From contig NZ_LR699166.1 of the NCBI RefSeq assembly GCF_902459525.1, forward strand, positions 3,360,501 to 3,424,500: a stretch of 64,000 nucleotides of DNA, in the 5' to 3' direction. The translations under genes and the position numbers were made by a program. The notes under the pieces are model-generated. The model was not told where the DNA came from and made no database searches. It was given only the letters and a program-made list of their open reading frames with translations. This document shows positions 39,779 through 48,961 of the stretch, one piece after another (the stretch's first letter is position 1; each line of letters opens with the position of its first letter). The stretch is from Sideroxydans sp. CL21 (GTDB lineage: Bacteria > Pseudomonadota > Gammaproteobacteria > Burkholderiales > Gallionellaceae).

Positions 39779-40180
39779 ATGAACTCACTGTCTTCTTATT
39801 TGAACTCATTCACATCTCAGATTGCAGTAATCGCACGTCCGAAACTAAATGGGGTAGGTGAACATTGGGGAGTGCTTCTCCCAAATGGAATGGTGGCTCA
39901 CACAACAGGTGACAAAGGGCCTCACTATGTAACATATCAAGAGTTTGCCGCTGGCAAGCAGGTTAAGGAAATTCGCAAAGTACCTATGTCAGAACGACAG
40001 GCAACATTCTCTAGAGTTCATCAAGAGATTAGCCAGCCATCAGCTTACGATTTGGTATCTAACAACTGTGAGATTTTTGCAAATCGTGTCACAGGAGGCA
40101 TTCCGGAGAGCCAGCAAGTAAAGTGGGGGTTCCTGCTTGCTATGGCAGGCTTTGCCGTATTTCTAGCTAAAGCTGTTTGA
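39779..40180 (+). CDS. LRAT-fold (NlpC/P60-related) Cys/His protein with C-terminal membrane helix
   Basis: 133 residues. The LRAT-like core is visible: first His in GEHWGVLLPNGMVAHTT (H29), second His H41, and the nucleophile Cys C97 in the SNNCEIFANRV motif that parallels the NCEHF box of LRAT/PLAAT proteins. A C-terminal hydrophobic helix (about 117-131) should anchor it in the membrane. LRAT/PLAAT enzymes are acyltransferases or phospholipases acting on membrane lipids; activity here is inferred. AAGGAAG upstream supports the start. Six bases after the HTH gene; together they resemble a regulator/effector or antitoxin/toxin pair. Confidence 0.8.
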   Translation: MNSLSSYLNSFTSQIAVIARPKLNGVGEHWGVLLPNGMVAHTTGDKGPHYVTYQEFAAGKQVKEIRKVPMSERQATFSRVHQEISQPSAYDLVSNNCEIFANRVTGGIPESQQVKWGFLLAMAGFAVFLAKAV

Positions 40181-40317
40181 TCTTCAATTGTCGGCTTAGC
40201 CGATGACCGGGCCTTGGCAAAAGCAGAAAGTGCGGGCGCGTCGTCGGGATGGCTGTTCCACGATACACAGATTCTGAGTTATAGCCTCCATTTCTCTTGA
40301 GTTTATCTAGTTTGAGG

Positions 40318-40353
40318 ATTATTCTACTGAGTAATTTTACTCAGTAGAATAAT
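40318..40353 (+). promoter_or_regulatory. 36-nt perfect palindrome ending one base before the ATPase start codon
   Basis: Arms ATTATTCTACTGAGTAA (40318-40334) and TTACTCAGTAGAATAAT (40337-40353) are perfect complements with a 2-nt spacer. The ATG of the next gene is at 40355. There is no other Shine-Dalgarno candidate, so as RNA the hairpin would mask the initiation site; as DNA it is a large operator. Either way it must govern expression of the two downstream genes. Confidence 0.8.
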
Positions 40354-40354
40354 T

Positions 40355-41611
40355 ATGCCAGCCCAACCCTATCAACGCCAAGAAGTTAGTACTCTTCTTA
40401 ATAGGCTTTCCGAAACTCCGCGATTATTAATCTTCGTGGCTGGGCCACGTCAGGTTGGCAAGACCACGTTGGTGCATGATGCTCTTTCACAGTTCGGTCG
40501 TAGCGATTACCACTTCGTTCCGGTAGACCAACCTGATGCGCCTCGCGGCTATGGCCTCTCATCAGTAGAAGACATTGCATATGACCGTGATGCAAGACCA
40601 AGAGATACAACATGGCTGGTAGAACAATGGCAACGTGCGCGTGCAGCTGCGCGGGAATCAACGAATGGACACATTCTGGTTCTCGACGAAATTCAGAAAA
40701 TTCCCCGCTGGTCTGAGGCAGTCAAAGGCTTATGGGATGCAGATCGGGCCGAAGAGTTGCGGCTGCATGTAGTTCTACTCGGCTCTTCGCCCTTACTGAT
40801 GCAAAAAGGCATGACAGAAAGTCTAACTGGACGCTTTGACCTGATACGCGTCACGCACTGGTCGTTCTCTGAAATGCATGAAGCATTCGACTACGACCTT
40901 GATGAATATATCTATTTCGGCGGCTACCCCGGAAGTGCTGCATATATTCGTGATGAGCCCCGCTGGCGTAACTATGTGCGCGATGGATTGATTGAGCCGA
41001 GCATTGAGAGAGATATCCTGATGATGACGCGGGTCGATAAACCAGCGCTGCTCAAACAACTATTCCACTTAGGTTGCAAATATTCTGGGCAGCTTCTGTC
41101 CTACACCAAAATGCTCGGGCAATTGCAGGATGCAGGCAACACGGTGACACTCGCCCATTATTTGGACTTACTGGGCAATGCCGGAATGATTCAGGGGTTG
41201 CAGAAATACGCCGGGCAACAGCATCGGCGGCGTGCATCCGTACCTAAACTTAACGTGCTCAACACTTCCTTGATGTCTGCGGGATCGGGATACACCAAGG
41301 CAGAAGCTAAAGCCGACCGCAGCTATTGGGGGCGTTTGGTGGAAAGCGCGGTCGGAGCGCATTTGCACAACACTGGTTACCCGGATTGTCAGCAATATTA
41401 CTGGCGCGACAGCCGCCACGAGGTCGATTTTGTAATCGAACGCGGCAATAAACTGACCGCTATCGAAGTAAAAAGTGGACCTTCTTCAGGTCATGCCAGC
41501 GGACTCGATGTATTTGAAGAAAACTTCGGCAAATGCCGGAAACTACTAGTTGGCGAAGGTGGCATCCCACTGGTGGAATTTCTCTCCTACCCGGCGGAGC
41601 ACTGGCTTTGA
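40355..41611 (+). CDS. AAA ATPase with DUF4143 C-terminal domain
   Basis: 418 residues. P-loop GPRQVGKT at 30-37, Walker B ILVLDEIQK at about 107-115 and a sensor-like LLGSSPLLM form the AAA_14-type ATPase. The C-terminal DUF4143 part carries a restriction-endonuclease-like core without proof of activity (RHEVDFVIERGNKLTAIEVK: D..E-V-K). Family function is poorly known; relatives often sit in accessory regions. Its TGA stop overlaps the TTG start of the giant NTPase gene (TTGA), so the two are translationally coupled. Codon use is more AT-rich than the flanking housekeeping genes. Confidence 0.85.
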   Translation: MPAQPYQRQEVSTLLNRLSETPRLLIFVAGPRQVGKTTLVHDALSQFGRSDYHFVPVDQPDAPRGYGLSSVEDIAYDRDARPRDTTWLVEQWQRARAAARESTNGHILVLDEIQKIPRWSEAVKGLWDADRAEELRLHVVLLGSSPLLMQKGMTESLTGRFDLIRVTHWSFSEMHEAFDYDLDEYIYFGGYPGSAAYIRDEPRWRNYVRDGLIEPSIERDILMMTRVDKPALLKQLFHLGCKYSGQLLSYTKMLGQLQDAGNTVTLAHYLDLLGNAGMIQGLQKYAGQQHRRRASVPKLNVLNTSLMSAGSGYTKAEAKADRSYWGRLVESAVGAHLHNTGYPDCQQYYWRDSRHEVDFVIERGNKLTAIEVKSGPSSGHASGLDVFEENFGKCRKLLVGEGGIPLVEFLSYPAEHWL

Positions 41612-44600
41612 GCGAGACAGTAAAACCTTATCTAGTCCGGCGCAACTGTACGCGCAAATCCGGCAATGAGGATGAGCAGGGGACCCATCCGTTGGAATCC
41701 TATAGGGAGTTGCCTGCCTATGTACTGCTTGGCGACCCAGGTGCAGGCAAGACCGCGGCATTCGAGCGGGAAGCGGAAGAATCAGGAGGTAAATATATCA
41801 AGGCACGCGTCTTCGCCGCGTTCGAGCCAACAGCGGAAGATACAGAAAAAACTCTATTCATCGACGCACTGGACGAGATGCGTGCGGGCGAAGGAGACGG
41901 TTGGACATCTCTTGCTCAAGTGAGCAAACGACTGGGAGAGTTAGGCTGCCCCCGCTTTCGTCTTTCCTGCCGCGAGGCGGACTGGCTGGGCGAAAGCGAC
42001 AGCGCAACCCTCAAGCGCATATCGCCAAATGGTGATGTTGTTGCCTTACACCTCGACCCGCTCAGCAATAGCGACGTAATCGATATCCTACGTCACAAAG
42101 ACAGCGTACCTGATCCTAACGAGTTTATACGCAATGCTGGCGAACACAGACTAGGTGACCTGCTGCACAACCCGCAAACCTTGAACCTGCTTGTAGAAGC
42201 CGTCGGCGGAAATAAATGGCCGAAAAGCCGCAAGGGAATTTACGAAATGGCATGTCACCAGCTCGTGCGTGAGGAAAGCAGAGCACATCGGGATGCCAAG
42301 CGCGAAAAACATCACTCCCCCGAGGCGTTACTGGATGCCGCTGGCTACATGTGTGCCATTCAACTGCTATCCGGGATTGCTGGCTTTGCTCTGGATAAAG
42401 ACGCAAGCGACGATCAACACTACTACTGGAATGAGCTGTCAGGGTATAAATTACCCTTGCTTCCTGCTCTGAAAACAAATCTGTTTCAGAAAGACGAAGA
42501 AGAGCAACGCGTTCCAATACACCGCAGCGTCGCCGAGTATCTTGGCGCACGCCACTTGGCGGCACGAATCGAAGATGGTGGCTTACCATTCGGTCGCGTA
42601 CTGGCTCTAATATCTGGAGAAGACGGTGGTATGGTGCCCGACCTGCGTGGGTTTGCAGCATGGCTATCCGTTCATTGCCGCACAGGGCGGTCAGATCTTA
42701 TTGCACGCGATCCTTTGGGGGTAGTGCTCTATGGCGATGTGCGCAATTTCATTGTGGACGACAAACGGCTAGTTCTGAACGCATTGAAAAACGAAGCGCT
42801 ACGCTACCCGTGGTTTCGCTCACAGGACTGGACTTCTCCGCCTTTTGGTGCGCTGGGGACAGCCGACATGGAATCAGCATTTAGGGAAATTCTTATTTCG
42901 CCTTCGCGCGCGGAAGCCGACCAAGCGCTGCTTGACTGCGTGCTCGACGCCATACGTCATGGTGATCCACTGCCTTCATTATCTAAGTCGCTGGAAACCA
43001 TCGCACGAGACGCTAGCTATTGGCCGGCGGTTCGCACCAATGCGGCACAGGCGCTAATGCATGCCATGCAGGATAACAGTTCGAGACTCCTGAAGCTTGC
43101 AGAAGATATTCGTGAGGGCACAGTCGAAGACCGAGAAGATGAATTACTCGGTGCTCTTTTGCGTAAACTTTATCCCACTTATATTCCGCCTGCGAAAATA
43201 TTGGATTACCTCCATAAGCCCAAAAATGAAAGTTTGATAGGCAATTATTTCATGCTCTGGACTCACGAGATTCCTGAAATAACAGCTATTGGTGATTTGC
43301 CTTTGCTGTTGGATCAATTAATACAAAAACATGCTGACCTGAGAAAGATGTTGCAGCATCATCAACTCAACCGAATGTTGGGGAAGCTATTGGTTCGCGG
43401 ACTTGAAACACATGGCGACAGCATTTCGGATGAACGTCTTTACGATTGGCTCGGCATCGGTCTCGACGAATATGGACATGCACGGCTCGAAAGAGAGCAT
43501 TCCGAACGCATTGCTAATTGGCTTGCGGGACGCCCCAACCGATACAAAGCGATAATCGAACGCGGGGCCACACTCTGTGTCGACCAGGAGAATGTCCGGT
43601 ATTGCATGAGTCGATGCGCCATGAGGCTGCCTGGCACACCGCCCTCCGACATCGGGATATGGTATCTGAAAAAAGCAGCTCTAGAAACCTCTAAAGAGTT
43701 GGCTCAGTATTTTTTTTATGAAGCCGTTTATATGTTGAAACGTGATGGCGGACAGCAAGAATTGACGGACCCTGCGCTAAAGTTCCTCGAATCATGGGTA
43801 AATGCATATCCAATATTCCAACCCTGGCTGGAGTGGTTTACAACTTGTCCAATTGGTGAGTGGCAACAGGAACAAGCCATACAAAGCCACGAATGGAATA
43901 CTGAGCAAAAAAAACAAAAAGTTGAACGGGTTGGCTTTTACAGAAAACATCTTAATGCCATTCGGAATGGCAATGCATATCCGCAAATTCTGCATGACTT
44001 GGCACAAGCCTATAACGGATTGATTTACGAAGCCACGGGTGAAACACCTCGCGAGCGCCTTGAGGATTTTTTGAATGGGGACAAGGACCTGGTAGAAGCA
44101 GCCTATTCAGGTTTTCGTCATATCCTTGACCGTAAAGACCTCCCGACTGTCAGCGAAATTGTCGAGTTAGATATAAAAGGGAAAATGCCCTATGTCCGCA
44201 CACCTTGCCTAGTGGGTATTGACGAATTGTTTCAGAACAACCCGACGGAGGCGATGCGACTCGACGATAGCGTTCTATCACGCTTGTTAGCTTTCCGCTT
44301 TACTTACGATGTTGGAGAAAACCCAGAGTGGATAAATGCACTAATTCGAACAAGATCAGCATTAGTCGCAGAGGTGCTTGTAGCTTATGCATTGCCCAAG
44401 CTGCGTGCCGGAAATGAACATGTCAGTGGACTCTATCCATTGGCATACAACGACGTCTATTCCGAGGTTGCCAGAATTGCTTTACCGCTGATGCTGGAAG
44501 GTTTTCCTTTGCGCGCGCGCAAGCAACAATTGGGACATGCGCTCGATCCGTTGTTAAAGGGGGCGTTAAATTACTTAGACAAGAGGAGGCTTGCTTCAAT

Positions 44601-45666
44601 CATTGACCGCAAACTTGAGTTGGGGAGCATGGATGCCGCGCAGCGAGTTTATTGGCTGGCTTGCGGATTGATTGTTGATCCAGCCGCCTATGCAGCAAAA
44701 CTATTTCAGTACGTAGGCAAGAGCAGGCCTCGTAAAAGCCATTTGGCAGCTTTTCTGCATGATCGGTGGGAACGTGGATTTCCTTATGCAGCTCTGCCAG
44801 AGACAGTACTCGCGCGTCTGATAGAACTACTCTTGCCTAGCTGCACGCCCGAACGACCTGTTGGTACTCACTGGGTCAGCACCTCAATGAATACTGCAGA
44901 TCTGATGCGTTCATTCATCAACAAGCTTGGGGGCAGTCCGAGTGAAACTGCAAGCCGTGAGCTCGAACGTCTGTTGGCACTTTCGTCCCTCACGCATTGG
45001 CATACCACTTTGCGTGGCGCATTGCATGACCAGCGAATCGCCCGACGCAAGTCTACATTCCGACGTCTAGGTGTCGAAGAAGTCAGTCGAACGCTAGCAA
45101 ACCTCCAACCCGCCAGTGCCGCTGACCTCGCCGCGCTGACGTTCGATCATCTTCGCGACATCGCCCGAAAAATTCGGGACGGCAGCACCAATGACTACAG
45201 GCAGTACTGGAGCTACGACATAAGCAATAAGATTCTGAATAAGCCTAAACCTGAAAACGACTGTCGGGATGCACTGCTTTCAGACCTGAAAGCACGGCTA
45301 AGTTCGCTGGGAATTGATGCTGAACGGGAAGGAAATTACGCGGATGATAAACGTGCTGATATTAAGGTGTTATTTGGTGGAGCCAACGGATTCAACGTTC
45401 CCATCGAAATTAAAAAAGATACACACGATGACCTTTGGCGTGCAATCCACGAGCAATTGATTCCTAAGTATATTCGCGATCCTGGCGCGGAAGGTTATGG
45501 TATTTATCTAGTCTTCTGGTTTGGCGGCAAAGGAATGAAGCCGCCTCTCGACGGCAAAAAACTCCACAGCGCCCTCGAACTCGAAGACCGCCTGTGTCAA
45601 ACTCTCACGACGGAAGAAAGTCATCGAATCCACATTTGCGTTATTGATTGTGCACTTCCAACTTAA
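41608..45666 (+). CDS. Giant NACHT-like (STAND) NTPase with C-terminal PD-(D/E)XK nuclease motif
   Basis: About 1352 residues from the TTG at 41608 (LSETVKPYLVRRN), chosen because it overlaps the upstream stop and GGAG lies 8 bases before; an ATG at 41533 inside the previous gene would add 25 residues. P-loop GDPGAGKT at about 42-49 and NACHT-type Walker B LFIDALDE at about 83-90 lie unusually close to the N-terminus. A very long helical-repeat-like region without clear motifs (about 350-1200) follows. Near the C-terminus RADIKVLF (D1251) and VPIEIKKD (E1267, K1269) make a PD-(D/E)XK nuclease core. The layout of sensor repeats plus nuclease resembles antiphage STAND proteins (Avs type), but with the effector at the C-terminus. 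Defence role is inferred. Confidence 0.8.
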   Translation: MSETVKPYLVRRNCTRKSGNEDEQGTHPLESYRELPAYVLLGDPGAGKTAAFEREAEESGGKYIKARVFAAFEPTAEDTEKTLFIDALDEMRAGEGDGWTSLAQVSKRLGELGCPRFRLSCREADWLGESDSATLKRISPNGDVVALHLDPLSNSDVIDILRHKDSVPDPNEFIRNAGEHRLGDLLHNPQTLNLLVEAVGGNKWPKSRKGIYEMACHQLVREESRAHRDAKREKHHSPEALLDAAGYMCAIQLLSGIAGFALDKDASDDQHYYWNELSGYKLPLLPALKTNLFQKDEEEQRVPIHRSVAEYLGARHLAARIEDGGLPFGRVLALISGEDGGMVPDLRGFAAWLSVHCRTGRSDLIARDPLGVVLYGDVRNFIVDDKRLVLNALKNEALRYPWFRSQDWTSPPFGALGTADMESAFREILISPSRAEADQALLDCVLDAIRHGDPLPSLSKSLETIARDASYWPAVRTNAAQALMHAMQDNSSRLLKLAEDIREGTVEDREDELLGALLRKLYPTYIPPAKILDYLHKPKNESLIGNYFMLWTHEIPEITAIGDLPLLLDQLIQKHADLRKMLQHHQLNRMLGKLLVRGLETHGDSISDERLYDWLGIGLDEYGHARLEREHSERIANWLAGRPNRYKAIIERGATLCVDQENVRYCMSRCAMRLPGTPPSDIGIWYLKKAALETSKELAQYFFYEAVYMLKRDGGQQELTDPALKFLESWVNAYPIFQPWLEWFTTCPIGEWQQEQAIQSHEWNTEQKKQKVERVGFYRKHLNAIRNGNAYPQILHDLAQAYNGLIYEATGETPRERLEDFLNGDKDLVEAAYSGFRHILDRKDLPTVSEIVELDIKGKMPYVRTPCLVGIDELFQNNPTEAMRLDDSVLSRLLAFRFTYDVGENPEWINALIRTRSALVAEVLVAYALPKLRAGNEHVSGLYPLAYNDVYSEVARIALPLMLEGFPLRARKQQLGHALDPLLKGALNYLDKRRLASIIDRKLELGSMDAAQRVYWLACGLIVDPAAYAAKLFQYVGKSRPRKSHLAAFLHDRWERGFPYAALPETVLARLIELLLPSCTPERPVGTHWVSTSMNTADLMRSFINKLGGSPSETASRELERLLALSSLTHWHTTLRGALHDQRIARRKSTFRRLGVEEVSRTLANLQPASAADLAALTFDHLRDIARKIRDGSTNDYRQYWSYDISNKILNKPKPENDCRDALLSDLKARLSSLGIDAEREGNYADDKRADIKVLFGGANGFNVPIEIKKDTHDDLWRAIHEQLIPKYIRDPGAEGYGIYLVFWFGGKGMKPPLDGKKLHSALELEDRLCQTLTTEESHRIHICVIDCALPT

Positions 45667-46250
45667 ATTTTATTAGTGAAATGTCTACGCTCCTACGATT
45701 TAAGCCTTCACTCGTAACGCCAACATCGATCATTAGAGTTTAATTGTTGATTGCCGCCTAGCGGACGCCCACGAATGACGCAGTTTGGTTAGGAACTGAC
45801 TGCCGAAGATTGCCAATCTCTTGGTGATTGATGATCGCTTCGGTGCAGACAGCAGTCCTTGGGGCCGCTATGGCAGACAAAGCAGACTCACGTTCTGCTG
45901 TTCACCAGGTCCGCTTTGGCCAAAAAGCAGACTATCTCCATATCAGCGAGCTACCGATAAAAGAAACTGGTTGCAGGTTCCGCTGCTCATGATCAGAAGT
46001 ATGAGTGATCAGATTAAAGCGGAATGCCTATTCAACTCCAATCGGAACAAGTGCTCATGAGTGTCCGGAATATGCACCAAAGAACGCCGCACCTACCCGG
46101 GACAAGCAATTGATCCGGCAGCGTTCGGCCATAGCCGTTGCAGAAAGCTGCATTCTGATATCCTGTGCCCGGTGACAGTCATCTGACAGCTCTTAACAAT
46201 TCAGACGGCCACAGGTATTCTCAGGGGGCGAAACAACCGGGGGGATAGCA
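45667..46250. other. Intergenic region, right edge of the accessory island
   Basis: About 580 bp with no gene I can support; the 79-codon frame at 45821-46060 has no recognisable content. CAGCAGTCCTTGGGGCC (45850-45866) resembles AGCAGTCCTTTGGGCC at 39350-39365, and GTGTCCGGAA (46061-46070) is the reverse complement of 39396-39405. These may be remnants of the island's ends. The last 30 bases before 46251 are G-rich and include the next gene's ribosome site. Confidence 0.45.
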
Positions 46251-46673
46251 ATGAATAAATTAATTCTGGTGCTGCTATTTGCTGTGGTAAGCAACTCCGC
46301 GATTGCCGGGTGGGTTCAGGCCGGCAGCAATACAAACGTAACAGCCTTCGCCGACCCGGCCACCATTCATGCGGATGGCAACAAGGTCACAATGTGGAGT
46401 TTAATAAATTTTGCGTCGCCCAAGGCAGTTTACTTTGGCAATGGCGAGGCCCACATGCCTCTGGGTGACAATACGGCTTGGTCGGATAAAGAGCAGAGGG
46501 AATACGACTGCAAGAAAGAGCTGCAGCGATTACTGTATATCTCTTATCACTCTGAAAAAAAAGGCAAGGGCGAAATTGTTTTTAGAGAGTCATACCCGGA
46601 TTCTGACTGGCGCCCTGTTGAACCTGACAGCATTAACATGGAACTGTGGAGAATCGCCTGCGGAAAAAATTAG
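46251..46673 (+). CDS. Exported protein, surface-adhesin E-like
   Basis: 140 residues with a clear signal peptide (MNKLILVLLFAVVSNSAIAG, cut after AIA). The mature part has the layout of the short 'surface-adhesin protein E' family common in betaproteobacteria: an Asp-Pro-x-Thr-Ile motif (ADPATIHADGNKVTMWSLIN), a central YDCKKE with one Cys and a second Cys near the end (WRIACGK), likely a disulfide. Role unknown beyond export. GGGGGGATAGCA precedes the ATG. Confidence 0.75.
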   Translation: MNKLILVLLFAVVSNSAIAGWVQAGSNTNVTAFADPATIHADGNKVTMWSLINFASPKAVYFGNGEAHMPLGDNTAWSDKEQREYDCKKELQRLLYISYHSEKKGKGEIVFRESYPDSDWRPVEPDSINMELWRIACGKN

Positions 46674-46745
46674 GATCGTCCGCTTTCCGGGATCGCAAAT
46701 GACCGGATTGGATAGCCGGTATTCAAAATTTGAATGGAGACAATT

Positions 46746-46901
46746 ATGAGCCTCGGTCTTGGAATGTTGCTGGCTTTGGCTATCGTCGTGGCAGGCGGGT
46801 TAGTGATGGCCGGTATTGTGGTATTGCTACGTAATCGCAGCAACGTAAAAGCAGAAAAAACGGATTCAACCGTTTATAAATCAGCGGAGCAAAAAAAGTA
46901 A
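46746..46901 (+). CDS. 51-residue membrane peptide
   Basis: Short gene MSLGLGMLLALAIVVAGGLV continuing to a basic, Lys-rich tail ending SAEQKK. One membrane helix (about 3-28). GGAGAC lies 6 bases before the ATG, and the next gene begins on the opposite strand shortly after the stop. It follows the adhesin-E-like gene by 72 bp. No family recognised; the ribosome site and composition support a real product. Confidence 0.6.
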   Translation: MSLGLGMLLALAIVVAGGLVMAGIVVLLRNRSNVKAEKTDSTVYKSAEQKK

Positions 46902-46919
46902 TCCTGCGTCCTGCAGTTA

Positions 46920-47966
46920 TCAGACGGACGCTGATTGGCTTTCAACTTCCGTCATATCGTTCCACATCATCACCACCAGCGCCATGAGTGCCGGGCCAAT
47001 AAACAAGCCAATCAGCCCGAAAACTTCCACACCACCAAGAATACCGAACAACACCCATAGAAAAGGTAGTTCGACCGAATTGCCGATGATTTTTGGCCGC
47101 AAAACATGGTCGCCAATTGCCAGTACCAGCCAACCGAACACAAACACACTCACCGCGGCAGCCATTTTCCCTTGCAAGATCAGGACGACGGATACACCTG
47201 TAAAAATCAAGGGAGCAGCAAAAGGAATCATCGCCAGCGCGCCGGTCGACACCCCCAGAATTGCCGCATGAGGAGCACCTGCGACCCAGTAGGACATGCC
47301 TATGAACAATCCTTCTGCCAGTCCGACAAGCACAACGCCGTTCACCGTAGCCCTGATCGCGGTCGCTGCCTGCAGCCCATAACGCTTGCCGCTTTCGCCA
47401 GTCAATTTCTCAAGGAGCGTAAGTGTTTTGCTTGATAAACCCTCTCCCTTCTTGTACAGGAAAAAGAGCGTCACAATCGCAAATACCAGCGTGAACAGGC
47501 GGTGGGCCGCCTGCGCACCTATGTTCTGCGCAATTTCTCTTATCCATGAATTATCCGCACTTCCCAGGAATACAGAGAGGCCGGCCGGATCACTTAGATT
47601 AGCCGCCCACCACCCGGATGCCCGGTCGCCAACTATTGGAATTAAGTGCAGCCAGTCAGGTGCCGCTATCCCGGTTTTCTGCATCTGCATGATCCAGCTG
47701 GTCAATGCGCCCAGGTCAGAGGCAACGAGAATCAGTGCATAGATAATCGGAAGGAACAACAAGACGGCAACAGCAACGGTCATGATGGCCGCAACCCCCA
47801 TGTCGTTAAGTTTGGTTTTTTGCGCGACCTTTATGCGCAAAGGCCAGGTTGCGATACCGATAACAACAGCCCACAGCATTGCCGGAATAAATCCGTGCAT
47901 CAACCAAACGGCTGATGCGAGCAAGGTCAGGGAAAGATAGGTTTTTAGTTTGTCTTGTGCCAGCAT
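46920..47966 (-). CDS. AI-2E transporter family membrane protein (PerM/TqsA-like)
   Basis: 348 residues from the ATG at 47966, preceded by AGGAAAACA; the frame starts five codons earlier. Eight or so membrane helices in the family layout: two N-terminal pairs, a soluble loop (about 95-145), then a C-terminal bundle with ATVNGVVLVGLAEGLFIGMS, FAAPLIFTG and LPFLWVLFGILGGVEVFGLI. Members export autoinducer-2 or act as ion exchangers; substrate cannot be told here. Confidence 0.88.
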   Translation of the reverse strand: MLAQDKLKTYLSLTLLASAVWLMHGFIPAMLWAVVIGIATWPLRIKVAQKTKLNDMGVAAIMTVAVAVLLFLPIIYALILVASDLGALTSWIMQMQKTGIAAPDWLHLIPIVGDRASGWWAANLSDPAGLSVFLGSADNSWIREIAQNIGAQAAHRLFTLVFAIVTLFFLYKKGEGLSSKTLTLLEKLTGESGKRYGLQAATAIRATVNGVVLVGLAEGLFIGMSYWVAGAPHAAILGVSTGALAMIPFAAPLIFTGVSVVLILQGKMAAAVSVFVFGWLVLAIGDHVLRPKIIGNSVELPFLWVLFGILGGVEVFGLIGLFIGPALMALVVMMWNDMTEVESQSASV

Positions 47967-48180
47967 TGTTTTCCTGAACATCGAAAGTTTGAATTATTTT
48001 GCGGACGCTACATGACCGGGTGGGAAATAACAATATGCCATTCAGTCTGGATATTTCACACCACAACCGCTATCCCTTGAGTAATGAACTCACACCCAAG
48101 AGTATCCTCGACTGTGGAGTCCGCGCTGTTGATGGTTGTAAAGAAACTGTCCCGGGACGGACGCCATCCGATAATGCCAA

Positions 48181-48813
48181 TCATGATCGCGCCAATGGAT
48201 TTGGCGTAGGTTCGGCTATCCTGGTCAGTGTATTTTGATCGGTATGATGAAAGAGATCGTTCTTTCCTTTTATCATCAGGACGGTATCTTCGTTGTAAGA
48301 CCAGGTGCCGTCTGAATTGATGGATATTTTTATCCGGAATTCGACCGTCTTGAATGCATGGTCAAGAAATGGAGCCGAGCGAATTCCAAAGTTGGTGGAG
48401 TCATGCGTTGCGATCAGCTCGAATTCTTTCGCGTCTTCACTTGCATTCCCTGCTGCCATAACAATTTCACCGCGCGGAATCGTAAGGCTGTGAATCACAG
48501 TGTTCGTGGCGGGTTCCCATAACCAGTATCCTACTTGCTCGTGATAAGTCTTGACCTGATCGGGCTTTGTAACATGAGTGTGGTATCGCAGGCCATATAA
48601 CAATTGCGGCCCGTTGGTCTGGGGATCAATGGGTTGAAGCTCAATATGCTCGACGTAAACTTGTTTCTTCGGCCCCTCAGCCTTTGGTTTGGTATCCAAA
48701 CCCCGCCGGCCTTCCCAAATACCTGCCATTCCGCGAAGAGGGCCAAGATTTTTCAGTGTATCAACGTCGATATTTGAAGGCTCAGTGTAAATATCATTTG
48801 AAAAATGCGTCAT
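48181..48813 (-). CDS. Nitrobindin-like/FABP-like heme-binding beta-barrel protein
   Basis: 210 residues from the ATG at 48813 (MTHFSNDIYTEPSNIDVDTL), chosen because CTGGAG lies 7 bases upstream. Barrel-type strands: LRGMAGIWEGRRG near the start (the GxWxG-like motif of nitrobindin/THAP4 barrels), YHTHVTKPDQVKTYHEQVGY, WLWEPATNTVIHSLTIPRGE and DGTWSYNEDTVLMI near the end. Family members bind heme or fatty acids. No close partner gene; function inferred only from fold pattern. Confidence 0.7.
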   Translation of the reverse strand: MTHFSNDIYTEPSNIDVDTLKNLGPLRGMAGIWEGRRGLDTKPKAEGPKKQVYVEHIELQPIDPQTNGPQLLYGLRYHTHVTKPDQVKTYHEQVGYWLWEPATNTVIHSLTIPRGEIVMAAGNASEDAKEFELIATHDSTNFGIRSAPFLDHAFKTVEFRIKISINSDGTWSYNEDTVLMIKGKNDLFHHTDQNTLTRIAEPTPNPLARS

Positions 48814-48961
48814 GAAATCTCCAGTCATTCATCAGGTTAATCATCAACAGTCAAAAAATTCTTTGCCGTGCCTTCTTCAAGCGCTGTTGTCGTCCTCACG
48901 GTTCGAAGCACTATCTATTTATTGATCTTTCCATAATTAATTACACAAAAATTGTGAACTA

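Noticed and set aside
45821-46060. 79-codon frame right of the NTPase gene
   Set aside because: Composition looks random and no motif or ribosome site; treated as intergenic.
47999-48238. 79-codon plus-strand frame between the AI-2E-like and nitrobindin-like genes
   Set aside because: Overlaps the 3' end of the nitrobindin-like gene, no ribosome site, no recognisable content.
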